This document shows, one piece after another, positions 8,760-16,668 of a stretch of DNA of 64,000 nucleotides (position 1 is its first letter; the number at the start of each line of letters is the position of its first letter). The notes beneath the pieces were generated by a model. It was not told where the DNA came from and did no database searches. It saw nothing but the letters and a program-made list of their open reading frames with translations. This stretch comes from Thermanaerothrix daxensis. Its GTDB lineage: Bacteria > Chloroflexota > Anaerolineae > Anaerolineales > Anaerolineaceae. Where the stretch lies: contig NZ_LGKO01000004.1 in NCBI RefSeq assembly GCF_001306145.1, forward strand, positions 276,951 through 340,950, written 5' to 3'. A program made the translations under genes and the position numbers.

Positions 8760-8874
8760 CTCTTGCCTAAAGAAAGAACACCAACATGGCATTCCGCACC
8801 CCACAACATTACCGCAGGGCACATCGGCATCACCCAACTACCTTGAAGCCACATTGCGCAGGACATCACAATCC

Positions 8875-8902
8875 ATTGTAAGGCGTACGCCCGTCCTGTC
8901 AA
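8875..8902 (-). promoter_or_regulatory. Sigma-70 promoter of the glycerol operon
   Basis: On the minus strand TTGACA (8902-8897) is followed after 16 bases by TACAAT (8880-8875). Transcription would begin near 8868, giving a leader of about 280 bases before glpF. It is the best promoter in the gap; nothing comparable is seen after the terminator. Confidence 0.6.
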
Positions 8903-8918
8903 ATTAATCCCCGATTAA

Positions 8919-8966
8919 TGTATCGGTTTGAAACATTTTAGCGACATTGTGTTTCATAATGAAACA
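8919..8966 (-). promoter_or_regulatory. Two tandem operator boxes, probably for DhaR
   Basis: TGTATC-N5-GAAACA (8919-8935) and the perfect palindrome TGTTTC-N5-GAAACA (8950-8966) are 31 bases apart, about three helical turns. Their centres lie near -59 and -90 relative to the inferred start at 8868, where class-I activators usually bind. The second box overlaps the dhaR stop codon. DhaR is the obvious candidate because its gene is adjacent. Confidence 0.6.
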
Positions 8967-10939
8967 CCGCTTTCGCGCCGCCCATCTTCACGATAGGAAT
9001 CCAGTGAGATATTCATGCGCCGTAAGTGGCGCCACAAGGTAGTTCGTCCCACCCCCAACAGACGCGCCATTTGAGAAACATTGCCATGGCATTGTTGGGC
9101 AGCCTGGAGAATGGCCTGCCGCTCAATCTCTTCCAGGCGGGGGAGATTGGGCATCCACATGGGAACACCTGCATCAGTACTGGTTTGCAGAGGGGGCAAG
9201 TGTGCCGGCATGATAATCTGGGAGGGACTGGCCTGCACCGCCGCCCGCGTCAATACCGACTCCAGTTCTCGCACATTCCCCGGCCAGGAATGTGCTCTCA
9301 GGATGGCCAGGGTATCCTTGCTCAGACTAAGCGGATGCCCTAATTGCCTTGCCAGGCGCTGCAACACCTGTTCGATCAACAATTCCAGGTCCTGTTTGCG
9401 TTCCCGCAAAGGGGGAAGAACGATCTCAAACAGGCTTAGACGATAAAAGAGATCGGCTCGAAAGTTACCCTCAGCCACCAGGTGTTCCAGATTGGCCGAA
9501 CTCGAAGCAATGATGCGAACATCCACCTCAATCGGCTTGCGGCTGCCAATGCGCTGGATAATCCCTAACTCCAGGTAATTCAGCAATACCGACTGCGCCT
9601 CCAGGGGTAGCGCCTCTACATCCTGAAAGAAGAGGGTACCCCCGTCAGCCAGTTCAAATTTGCTGGCATGTGAAATGCCCTCCCCCACACCGCGCTCCAC
9701 CCCCAGCAACTCGGGCAAGACCAATTCACTGGGCACCGCGGTACAAGCAAACACCACAAAAGGCCCATGACTGCGCGGGCTGTGGTAATGGATGGCACGG
9801 GCGAGCAAATTTTTACCGGTTCCACTTTCTCCCCGGATAAGCACACACCCCCGTGCTGCAGCCGCGCTGCGTGCCAGGCGCCGCACGCGGCGAATGGCGG
9901 GTGACTCGCCAATTAGATTCTGAAGATCAAAAGTGGGAGAACCCACCTGACGCTGGACGTACTCGCGCAGACTCTTGAGCGGACGTAAAACTGCCAGAAT
10001 GGCTCGCAGACCACGCCGTCCACGGACATATTGCAGGCTCAGCAAGCAGGAAACTGTTTCCCCTAATACCGAAAGTTGAACCTCTAGATCCGAGACCGGA
10101 ATTTGGCGATGGAGGGCATCCAGCACATATGGCGGGAATTTCACAAAAGCATCCAGATGAGCCCCCATGAGCGACTCCTGGGGAACCTTGAGAATTTCAG
10201 CCGCAGTGGGATTAGCGTGGATCACAATTCCCTCTGTATTCCACGCCAGAATGCCTTCGTTGATACTGGCCAGAATGGCATTTATTCCGGCCAACTGGCT
10301 GTTTTGCTCTTCCAACAACTGATCTGACTGACGTTGGGCTTCAATGGCGCGCGCACCTGCCACCACCATACCCAACGCATACGGGTGGAAATTACTGACC
10401 CGCGTCACCACTCCTAATGCCCCGAGCAACTTGCCGCTGATATCAAAAACCGGCGCTGCTGCCCAACCAAAATCGTGCAACGGCTGACAAAAATGTTCAT
10501 ACCCGACCACTTGAACGGGCTCACGTTCAAGCAGTGCCACGCCAATGGCATTGGTGCCCAATTCGCTCTCGGCCAGCAACGTACCTGGTTCAATCTGCAT
10601 GCTCTCCAGGGTAGCCAACATCCCCGGATCTCCTACCCAATCCAGCAAGTACCCCACGCTGTTGGTAAAAAGCACCGCTGAATTTGAGTTTTCAATGTAC
10701 TGATAAATGTCCTCCATGACGGGCCGGGCAATAGCCATTAACTCAAAATAATTAACTTGCATGGAAAACAAATGCTGGTCAGACAACCGCGGCGGCTTTA
10801 GGGAAGTATAGGGGTCCACCCGTGCCCAACAGCGCCGCCATGACGCTGCGATTATAGGTCGCACTTGGGGCATAACGATATGACGAGTTATAAATGCATG
10901 CCATGCATCGTAAAGTTGCTCTTTGATCGCCCGATCCAT
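8954..10939 (-). CDS. dhaR: DhaR/AcoR-like transcriptional activator with degraded sigma-54 motifs
   Basis: A 661-residue regulator: N-terminal SWxRC segment (about 33-37) and GAF-like sensor (about 60-200), PAS domain (about 215-330), AAA+ domain (about 340-570), and a Fis-type helix-turn-helix at the end (GNVSQMARLLGVGRTTLWR). Walker A is intact (GESGTGKN, 370-377). The GAFTGA loop that contacts sigma-54 is missing; the slot near 417-421 reads GVGEG. Walker B reads FFQD in place of FLDE, losing the Mg-binding Asp. E. coli DhaR likewise works without sigma-54. It lies directly upstream of the glpF-dha operon on the same strand and probably activates it in response to DhaL/DhaK state. Confidence 0.88.
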   Translation of the reverse strand: MDRAIKEQLYDAWHAFITRHIVMPQVRPIIAASWRRCWARVDPYTSLKPPRLSDQHLFSMQVNYFELMAIARPVMEDIYQYIENSNSAVLFTNSVGYLLDWVGDPGMLATLESMQIEPGTLLAESELGTNAIGVALLEREPVQVVGYEHFCQPLHDFGWAAAPVFDISGKLLGALGVVTRVSNFHPYALGMVVAGARAIEAQRQSDQLLEEQNSQLAGINAILASINEGILAWNTEGIVIHANPTAAEILKVPQESLMGAHLDAFVKFPPYVLDALHRQIPVSDLEVQLSVLGETVSCLLSLQYVRGRRGLRAILAVLRPLKSLREYVQRQVGSPTFDLQNLIGESPAIRRVRRLARSAAAARGCVLIRGESGTGKNLLARAIHYHSPRSHGPFVVFACTAVPSELVLPELLGVERGVGEGISHASKFELADGGTLFFQDVEALPLEAQSVLLNYLELGIIQRIGSRKPIEVDVRIIASSSANLEHLVAEGNFRADLFYRLSLFEIVLPPLRERKQDLELLIEQVLQRLARQLGHPLSLSKDTLAILRAHSWPGNVRELESVLTRAAVQASPSQIIMPAHLPPLQTSTDAGVPMWMPNLPRLEEIERQAILQAAQQCHGNVSQMARLLGVGRTTLWRHLRRMNISLDSYREDGRRESGVSL

Positions 10940-11028
10940 TCCAGCACCCTCTTTTTATCCGCTCATCCATCATCTCCCCCGTGGTTTCTATTGTAGCAAA
11001 AACCCGCCCATTATGCCAAAGGTGTAGA

Positions 11029-11034
11029 TATAAT
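11029..11034 (+). promoter_or_regulatory. Probable -10 box of murA
   Basis: TATAAT lies 16 bases before the murA ATG and 6 bases before its ribosome site. I see no convincing -35 at the right distance. Confidence 0.4.
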
Positions 11035-11050
11035 AACTCTGGAGGTGACA

Positions 11051-12331
11051 ATGGAAAAGTTTGTGATCGAAGGTGGTTATCCTCTTCACGGCGAAGTGAC
11101 CCCCTCTGGAAACAAAAACGCCGCCTTACCCCTGCTGGCCGCCTGTCTCCTAACCGATGAACCGATTATCCTGCACAACATCCCCAACATCCTTGATGTG
11201 CGCACGATGCGAGCCCTCCTCGAATCATTGGGAGTGGAATTTACGGACTTAGACGAGCACACCTGGAAGGTTCAGGCCAGGGAGGTCCGCCCAGCGGATC
11301 TGGACCCCGATCTCTGCCGCAAGATACGCGCTTCCATCCTACTGGCCGGACCCATGAGCGCGCGCACCGGGGTGCTGCGCTTGCCCCCTCCCGGGGGGGA
11401 CGTAATTGGACGGCGTCGGGTAGATACCCACCTGCTAGCGCTCAAAAAACTGGGAGTGGAAGTATCTTACGATCGCTACTTCCACTTCCATGCCAATGGG
11501 TTGCATGGCGCTAACATCCTCCTCGATGAAGCCAGTGTAACCGCAACCGAAAACGCCATCATGGCAGCCGTCATAGCTAAAGGCGAGAGCGTGATCCGCA
11601 ACGCCGCCTCAGAGCCGCACATTCAGGAACTCTGCCATTTCTTAAACTCTCTGGGCGCTAAAATTGAGAATATTGGCTCCAATACCCTGCACATCACCGG
11701 GGTGGATCACCTGCACGGCGGGGAATTCACCATCGGCCCTGATTATCTGGAAGTGGTGTCCTTCATCGGGGCGGCCGCAGTTACCCGTGGAGAAATTACA
11801 ATCCGCAAGGCCGGACCGGAGTACCTGGACATGATTCAGCTGGTTTTCGGTCGGCTGGGCGTCCACTGGGAAGTACGGGGCGAGGATATCTTCGTCCCGC
11901 GCGAGCAACGCCTGACTATCGAGCCCGATTTGGGGGGCGCTATCCCCGAAATTAGCGTCATGCCCTGGCCGGCCTTTCCCACCGATCTGATGAGTATTGC
12001 CCTGGTCGTTGCCACCCAATCCAAAGGAACGGTGCTATTTCACGATTGGATGTACCCCAGCCGCATGTTCTTCACCGACAAGTTAGTCAGCATGGGCGCT
12101 CAAATTGTCCTGTGTGACCCCCATCGTTGCATTGTCCAAGGCCCCACCGAGCTCTACGGCGAGAAACTAGAAAGCCCGGATATTCGCGCGGGCATGGCAC
12201 TGGTGTTAGCGGCCCTTTCCGCCCACGGCACCTCGGTCATCCGTAACATTGGGCAAATTGATCGGGGATACGAACGAGTGGACGAAAAGCTGGCGGCACT
12301 GGGCGCACACATTCAGCGTGTACGTGAGTGA
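11051..12331 (+). CDS. murA: UDP-N-acetylglucosamine 1-carboxyvinyltransferase, Cys-to-Asp variant
   Basis: Transfers enolpyruvate from PEP to UDP-GlcNAc, the first committed step of peptidoglycan synthesis. The 426-residue protein has the substrate Lys22 in GNKNAALP. In the catalytic loop the usual Cys (E. coli Cys115) is Asp117, in PGGDVIGRR (GAC at 11399-11401). Cys-to-Asp MurA enzymes in mycobacteria and chlamydiae are active but fosfomycin-resistant. I chose the ATG at 11051; a GTG at 11045 lies inside the GGAGGTG ribosome site. It is transcribed divergently from dhaR. Confidence 0.95.
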   Translation: MEKFVIEGGYPLHGEVTPSGNKNAALPLLAACLLTDEPIILHNIPNILDVRTMRALLESLGVEFTDLDEHTWKVQAREVRPADLDPDLCRKIRASILLAGPMSARTGVLRLPPPGGDVIGRRRVDTHLLALKKLGVEVSYDRYFHFHANGLHGANILLDEASVTATENAIMAAVIAKGESVIRNAASEPHIQELCHFLNSLGAKIENIGSNTLHITGVDHLHGGEFTIGPDYLEVVSFIGAAAVTRGEITIRKAGPEYLDMIQLVFGRLGVHWEVRGEDIFVPREQRLTIEPDLGGAIPEISVMPWPAFPTDLMSIALVVATQSKGTVLFHDWMYPSRMFFTDKLVSMGAQIVLCDPHRCIVQGPTELYGEKLESPDIRAGMALVLAALSAHGTSVIRNIGQIDRGYERVDEKLAALGAHIQRVRE

Positions 12332-12353
12332 GTGGCCGCTCGCCCCCAAGTAG

Positions 12354-12381
12354 GAAAGCCCGGTTTGGTTACCGGGCTTTC
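12354..12381. terminator. Bidirectional terminator between murA and trxA
   Basis: GAAAGCCCGGT (12354-12364) pairs perfectly with ACCGGGCTTTC (12371-12381) over a 6-base loop. It lies between two convergent genes, with T-rich sequence just after it on the plus strand. Confidence 0.85.
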
Positions 12382-12406
12382 GCTCATTTTCATCACGAGG
12401 GGTAAT

Positions 12407-12769
12407 TCAGGACTTGGTTTGGGTTGAAGCCGTCTGAACCACTTCCAGGAACTGCTCCACGACATCTCGCAACATACCTTCAGGCAAGGCGCCTACCTGA
12501 CGATGGATCACCTTACCATTGGCAACAAAGAGAAGCGTGGGAATCCCTTGAACACCAAAACGTGTGGCCCATTCCGGATTCTCATCTGTGTTGACCTTGG
12601 CTACGATCAACTTACCAGCGTAATCCTTGGCAATCTTCTCAAGGGCTGGCGCGATGAGACGACAAGGTCCACACCATGGAGCCCAAAAATCCACAATTAC
12701 CGGTAAAGCCGACTGCAACACCGTTTTCTCAAACGCTGCATCCGTCACGTGAATAGGTGCATCTATCAT
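12407..12769 (-). CDS. trxA: Thioredoxin
   Basis: A 120-residue cytoplasmic dithiol reductant. The active site WAPWCGPCR lies near residue 30, and the cis-Pro follows in GVQGIPTLLF near residue 75. The length is slightly above the usual 105-110 because of a short C-terminal tail (VVQTASTQTKS). GGGAG precedes the ATG. An extended -10 (TGATATACT on the minus strand, 12811-12819) lies about 45 bases upstream. Confidence 0.96.
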   Translation of the reverse strand: MIDAPIHVTDAAFEKTVLQSALPVIVDFWAPWCGPCRLIAPALEKIAKDYAGKLIVAKVNTDENPEWATRFGVQGIPTLLFVANGKVIHRQVGALPEGMLRDVVEQFLEVVQTASTQTKS

Positions 12770-12810
12770 TCTATAATCTCCCTTCTGATACCCAAAGCTA
12801 AATCGGGTTT

Positions 12811-12819
12811 AGTATATCA
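12811..12819 (-). promoter_or_regulatory. Extended -10 promoter element of trxA
   Basis: On the minus strand TG-A-TATACT lies 40-50 bases before the trxA ATG. No good -35 is visible, as expected for an extended -10 promoter. Confidence 0.4.
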
Positions 12820-12852
12820 CAGTTCAGGCCCGATACCGTCTAATATGACTTA

Positions 12853-13056
12853 TTATTTCTCCTCGCTTGAAGGCTTAGGACGATGGTCCGTGCTATACCA
12901 ACCACTCCCCTTAAAAATCACCGCAGGTGCCTGGTACACCTTACGCACTCGAGTATGTCCACGCGGACATTGGGGCAGGTGGCCGTTATGAGAAAAATGA
13001 GCAAAGTGCTCAAAGGGCACCCCACACTCCTCGCACACGTACTGGTAAATTGGCAT
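12853..13056 (-). CDS. FmdB-family zinc-ribbon protein
   Basis: A 67-residue protein starting MPIYQYVCEECG, the typical FmdB/CxxC_CxxC_SSSS start. The second half of the zinc site is unusual: CPRGH rather than CxxC. The family is called a putative regulator but its function is unknown. The C-terminus (FKGSGWYSTD) is also typical. It lies 66 bases after hsp20 on the same strand. A second member is encoded at 43199-43423. Confidence 0.8.
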   Translation of the reverse strand: MPIYQYVCEECGVPFEHFAHFSHNGHLPQCPRGHTRVRKVYQAPAVIFKGSGWYSTDHRPKPSSEEK

Positions 13057-13082
13057 CTCAACCTCCTGTTTGCCAGAAATGT

Positions 13083-13112
13083 CAGCCGCCCCATCATTCT
13101 TCGGGGCGGCTG
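13083..13112 (-). terminator. GC-rich hairpin after hsp20
   Basis: CAGCCGCCCC (13083-13092) pairs perfectly with GGGGCGGCTG (13103-13112) over a 10-base loop, between hsp20 and the zinc-ribbon gene. There is no T run beyond it on the minus strand, so it may attenuate or stabilise rather than terminate. Confidence 0.5.
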
Positions 13113-13122
13113 CTCCTCAGAC

Positions 13123-13563
13123 TTACTTCGCTTTCACCGTAATGGTTTTCGGTCGCACAGCTTCGGCTTTAGGCAAGGTTAGGGTCAAAACCCCATTCTC
13201 ATACTCGGCCTTCGCCTTATCTACTTCGACCGGCACCGGCAGAGTAAGGCTGCGGGAATATTGCCCATAGCGGCGCTCACGCAAGTGATACACCGCGTTC
13301 TTGACTTCCTCTTCCTGCTTCACCTCACCCGCAATAGTCAACACATTGTTGTTCACCGTGACGTGGATGTCTTCGGGCTTTACCCCGGGCATGGTGGCTT
13401 TCACCACTACCTCGTTGTCGGTCTGATACATATCTACTGCTATCCACTCCGTCCCCCGCAGCCAGTCCACCTGCCGGGTGAAGAGATCGTCAAAGAGTTG
13501 ATCTACCGTTGAACGCAAAGCGGCAATCTCACGCATCGGATCAAAAACCATCAAGTTGGCCAT
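13123..13563 (-). CDS. Hsp20/alpha-crystallin small heat-shock protein
   Basis: A 146-residue holding chaperone that binds unfolding proteins as oligomers. The alpha-crystallin domain spans about 40-140, with MPGVKPEDIHVTVNNNVLTIAGE and the closing strand ENGVLTLTLPKAE. The N-terminal region (FDPMREIAALRSTVDQLFDDL) is typical of bacterial Hsp20. GGAGG lies upstream of the ATG. It follows the phospho-signalling operon by 77 bases; I saw no CIRCE element there. Confidence 0.95.
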   Translation of the reverse strand: MANLMVFDPMREIAALRSTVDQLFDDLFTRQVDWLRGTEWIAVDMYQTDNEVVVKATMPGVKPEDIHVTVNNNVLTIAGEVKQEEEVKNAVYHLRERRYGQYSRSLTLPVPVEVDKAKAEYENGVLTLTLPKAEAVRPKTITVKAK

Positions 13564-13640
13564 CGTCCACCTCCTTCTCAGAAGGTTTTGATGACACCCT
13601 TTTTATATGCCCGATGCATAAGATTTGTGCTAGAGAAATA

Positions 13641-14393
13641 TCAATTTTTTGTAGATTCTCGGCTCTGCTCACCGGGTTTCTGGCGTCGAAAATCCACAAA
13701 ACGATAGCCCACTCCGCGTTCGGTCAGAATGTACTTGGGATTGGAAGGATCCTTCTCAATCTTTTGGCGGAGATAATTGATATACAACCGCACATAGTGG
13801 GGCTCATCACGATATTCATACCCCCAAACCTTCGACAATATTTGATCGTAGGTGAGAACCCAGCCAGCGTTTTGCACCAAGTGATATAACAAGCGGTACT
13901 CCGTAGGACGCAACTTGACCAATTTTCCTTCTACCCATACCTCACGTCGCCCAAAGTCAATCCTCAAACGGTCATCAACCTCTACCACCTCTTTGGAAAT
14001 TGGGCTGGCCATTTCGGTCCTCCGTAGAACCGCCCGCACCCGGCTGACCAGTTCACGTGGGCTGAAAGGCTTGGTCACATAATCATCTGCCCCCAATTCC
14101 AATCCCCGAATGCGATCTTCTTCTTCTCCCTTGGCAGTCACCATAATAACCGGAACCTGGCTGATCTCACGAATGAGTTGGAGCACTTCAAAGCCGTCCA
14201 TATCCGGCAGCATCACATCCAGAATCACCAAGTCGGGCAGGGCATCGCGCAATACGCGAATGGCTTCTTCACCGCGATGAGCCTCTACCACGCGGAATCC
14301 ATCGTGCTCCAGGTTGAGGCGAATGAAACGTGCCATTTTCTCCTCGTCATCTACCACGAGGATCAGGCGGTCCCTCAGGCTCATATCGCTCAT
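13641..14393 (-). CDS. OmpR/PhoB-type response regulator without adjacent histidine kinase
   Basis: A 250-residue two-component regulator. The receiver has the acidic pair in VVDDEE, the phospho-Asp in [10 protein letters not shown], and the switch Lys in [10 protein letters not shown] winged-helix DNA-binding domain follows (about 145-235), including [21 protein letters not shown] and [14 protein letters not shown]. No histidine kinase gene is near; the gene starts 8 bases after the 79-aa gene and closes a six-gene operon headed by a Ser/Thr kinase. This suggests, without proving, that its activity is linked to Ser/Thr phosphorylation. Confidence 0.93.
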   Translation of the reverse strand: MSDMSLRDRLILVVDDEEKMARFIRLNLEHDGFRVVEAHRGEEAIRVLRDALPDLVILDVMLPDMDGFEVLQLIREISQVPVIMVTAKGEEEDRIRGLELGADDYVTKPFSPRELVSRVRAVLRRTEMASPISKEVVEVDDRLRIDFGRREVWVEGKLVKLRPTEYRLLYHLVQNAGWVLTYDQILSKVWGYEYRDEPHYVRLYINYLRQKIEKDPSNPKYILTERGVGYRFVDFRRQKPGEQSRESTKN

Positions 14394-14400
14394 GGACGGG

Positions 14401-14640
14401 TTACTCCCTCACAAAGGAGATGACTTCCTCTTCTTCAGCCGCTGGCAGAACCTCAATGAAATTGATGCGGCTCACTGGCCAGATCACGGTGGTCACATTG
14501 GCTTCAATATAATGAAGATCCTTGCCATCCCGTTTGCGCGGATTTTTGACAATGATCAAATAATCCGTTGGGGCGGGTAAAGCGTCAATCTCACCCAATA
14601 CAGGATCCTCATTATTCAAATGGATGATCACGCTCGGCAT
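14401..14640 (-). CDS. Conserved small protein of the kinase-FHA operon
   Basis: I do not recognise this 79-residue protein. It is acidic, without membrane segments or cysteines, and appears to be mostly beta strands ([48 protein letters not shown]). It lies 14 bases after the FHA gene and 8 bases before the response regulator, so co-expression is certain by layout. A small adaptor or scaffold is possible. Confidence 0.65.
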   Translation of the reverse strand: MPSVIIHLNNEDPVLGEIDALPAPTDYLIIVKNPRKRDGKDLHYIEANVTTVIWPVSRINFIEVLPAAEEEEVISFVRE

Positions 14641-14654
14641 AGCTCCCTCATCTC

Positions 14655-15173
14655 TTATTGAATAATAACCTGGATTTTAAGCTTCCCCAAGGCAATAACA
14701 TCGTGATTCTTCAGCGGATAATCCACGTGAGGAACAATCTTCTGACCGTTGACACGGGTGCCGTTAGATGATCCCAGATCCATAATGGAAATACGCTGAG
14801 GGGTAATTTTAATTGCCGCATGCAACCGTGAAACCCCATGAGCATAGGCTTCGTAGGGGGTAAGATCAATGTCGGGAAGAATGGGCTGACCTTCTACAAC
14901 TCGCCCTAGAGTTACTTCTGAGCGCCCACTCAGGTGAATTACTTCGTCAGAATCAATGACCCGCAGGGCAATGCTTAATGCCGCGACCGGAGCCGCATTT
15001 TCCTCTGGAAGCGGAGGCAACGGCTTAGAGCGCTTCCGTTCAAAGTAGTCCGACTGAATCATATCCAGGGTTTGGGTGGCGCTTCGGTCCACAACCACCA
15101 GTTGAGCCCCACATTCACTACAAAATAACGCGCCAGGCAATTCTTGATGATGACAATTGGGACAGGTGATCAT
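14655..15173 (-). CDS. Zinc-ribbon/FHA-domain protein
   Basis: A 172-residue cytoplasmic protein. An N-terminal zinc ribbon (CPNC-x11-CSEC) is followed by a Thr-containing linker (SATQTLDMIQ, about 31-40) and an FHA domain (about 75-172) with TLGR, VSRLHAAI and DLGSSNGTRVNG, the residues that bind phospho-Thr. The layout recalls GarA/OdhI, where a Thr near the N-terminus is phosphorylated by a Ser/Thr kinase and then bound by the protein's own FHA domain; here that is inference. The ATG at 15173 lies 4 bases after the preceding stop. Confidence 0.9.
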   Translation of the reverse strand: MITCPNCHHQELPGALFCSECGAQLVVVDRSATQTLDMIQSDYFERKRSKPLPPLPEENAAPVAALSIALRVIDSDEVIHLSGRSEVTLGRVVEGQPILPDIDLTPYEAYAHGVSRLHAAIKITPQRISIMDLGSSNGTRVNGQKIVPHVDYPLKNHDVIALGKLKIQVIIQ

Positions 15174-15177
15174 AGCC

Positions 15178-16662
15178 TTAATCCTTACGGGGTTCGGGTA
15201 GCATGAGAAGGGATCGCGTGCCATATTTGATCTGTTTCCCGCGCTCACCACTGAGTTGGTGGGTGCGTTGTAGATGTTCCGCCTCCAAAAGCACCGTCCG
15301 GGCCAAACTACGTTCGCCCTTTGCTAGCAGGTGAGTCGCTAGATATTGTAATCGGCGAGCCGCTCTTGATACCTCTCCGGTAGCAATCTCCTGACGGGCT
15401 TTCTCTTGCATGCGATAAAGCGTGAGGCGCGAAAGGGCTTGAAGTAAGGTTTCAGGAACAATCATTGATCCAACCTCCTCGCCCACCTCGCAACTGATCG
15501 TAAAGGGTAACCGCCAGTAGCGTGCCTCAAAAGCGGGGACCTCCATCATTAACTTACCCCACATTAAATTTAGACTTGTGATCTCAGGGGACAAAGGGGG
15601 AAGCAAAAATTCCAGCGCAATGCTCATCTTTTCGTCATAATATAAATCCCCCATTGGAATGGGAATTTCCAGAGGGAGCGGCGCAACATCTCCTGCGACT
15701 TTAAAGGCATAACGCAGGTTGCCTCCCCCTTCACTTATAAAATGGAGTTCCAGACCTCGCGCAAAGACTTGACGAGCACTCCTTCCCTTACGCTCAAAGT
15801 ATGCAAGCAGATCTTCAGGGCTTCGCACATAGTGGGTATTGCCGCCGGCAATGCTCGTTAAGGCATCCAAAAAATCATCATTCCAATCCTCACCAATCCC
15901 AAATGCGTTGATTACAATCCCATCGCGGCGTACTGTTGCAGCCAGTTCAACACAGGCCTGCTCATCACCATAGGTGTGACCATCGGTAATCAACCATACC
16001 TGAGTAAATATGTTATTTGCGTGATTGGCATACCGCGAAAGGTTAATCGCCGTTTCCAGCCCGTGTAATATCTCCGTGCCCCCGCCCACTTGAATTTGAT
16101 TGATGTGATGCAATATATCAATTTGATGCTGGGCAGGCGTCGCGTGCAGAATGACTTCTGCCCGATCACTAAATGCAATTAACGAAATCAAATCATTGGG
16201 TCTCAGATTCTGCACCAAATGGGCAATGCTCCGCTTGACCATTTCAATCCGCTCGCCTCGCATCGAGGTTGAGCGGTCTACTACCAGGCAAATATGAGCA
16301 GGCGGGGCTTTAGAAGGATCTGCAGGCGTTGTTACCCGCAGGTTGAGCAGCGCGTAAACCAGTTGGGGCTCCCTCAGACGGGGTAACACCTGGCGGCTGA
16401 GAACCCACTCGATAGCAATCGGCGGGGGTTGACGATAATCCGGGGGAATGCCAGCATCATAAGTGGCGCGACGTTGGGGATTGGAAAGCACTTCATACGC
16501 TTCCTGCACCCGAATAAACATTTGTCGGGCTTCGGGCGAGGGGTTGACATCTGGGTGATAGGCTCGTGTAGCAGAAAAGTAGGCAGCCCGAATTTCCTCG
16601 GCGGTTGCATCCAGAGGTATCTTGAGAATGTTATAGTACTCCGCTACACCAGTTGCCATCAT
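15178..16662 (-). CDS. J-domain/von Willebrand factor A fusion protein
   Basis: A 494-residue cytoplasmic protein with a rare domain pair. Residues 8-70 are a DnaJ J domain with HPD at 36-38, which normally stimulates DnaK ATPase. A vWA domain follows (about 115-290) with a metal-site DxSxS motif in VVDRSTSM and a later LITDGHTYGD segment. The C-terminal 200 residues (strands, then an alpha-helical ARQEIATGEVSRAARRLQYLATH region) resemble parts of Ter/vWA stress proteins but I cannot name them. It lies 6 bases after the phosphatase gene and 4 before the FHA gene. It may couple a chaperone machine to kinase signalling. Confidence 0.88.
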   Translation of the reverse strand: MMATGVAEYYNILKIPLDATAEEIRAAYFSATRAYHPDVNPSPEARQMFIRVQEAYEVLSNPQRRATYDAGIPPDYRQPPPIAIEWVLSRQVLPRLREPQLVYALLNLRVTTPADPSKAPPAHICLVVDRSTSMRGERIEMVKRSIAHLVQNLRPNDLISLIAFSDRAEVILHATPAQHQIDILHHINQIQVGGGTEILHGLETAINLSRYANHANNIFTQVWLITDGHTYGDEQACVELAATVRRDGIVINAFGIGEDWNDDFLDALTSIAGGNTHYVRSPEDLLAYFERKGRSARQVFARGLELHFISEGGGNLRYAFKVAGDVAPLPLEIPIPMGDLYYDEKMSIALEFLLPPLSPEITSLNLMWGKLMMEVPAFEARYWRLPFTISCEVGEEVGSMIVPETLLQALSRLTLYRMQEKARQEIATGEVSRAARRLQYLATHLLAKGERSLARTVLLEAEHLQRTHQLSGERGKQIKYGTRSLLMLPEPRKD

Positions 16663-16668
16663 CTATTT

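Larger units (their letters stand above)
8589..8953 (-). promoter_or_regulatory. Regulatory leader of the glpF-dhaKL operon
   Basis: This is the only gene-free stretch over 300 bases. Read on the minus strand it contains two upstream boxes, a sigma-70 promoter, a leader with an intrinsic terminator at 8721-8759, and two extra ribosome-site-like sequences (AAAGGAGGTGA near 8674-8684 and GGAGG near 8652-8656) that do not precede glpF. A possible 19-codon ORF starts with TTG at 8644 and its stop overlaps the glpF ATG. A 35-codon ORF from 8854 has no ribosome site and its stop falls inside the terminator hairpin. Expression is therefore probably controlled both at initiation and in the leader. 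Confidence 0.6.

Noticed and set aside
8589..8953. Sigma-54 promoter ahead of glpF
   Set aside because: One GG-N10-GC pair can be found on the minus strand near 8780-8800, but the flanking bases do not fit TGGCAC-N5-TTGCA, and DhaR lacks GAFTGA. A good sigma-70 promoter is present instead.
13564..13640. CIRCE element or HrcA control of hsp20
   Set aside because: No TTAGCACTC-N9-GAGTGCTAA is present in the 77-base gap.
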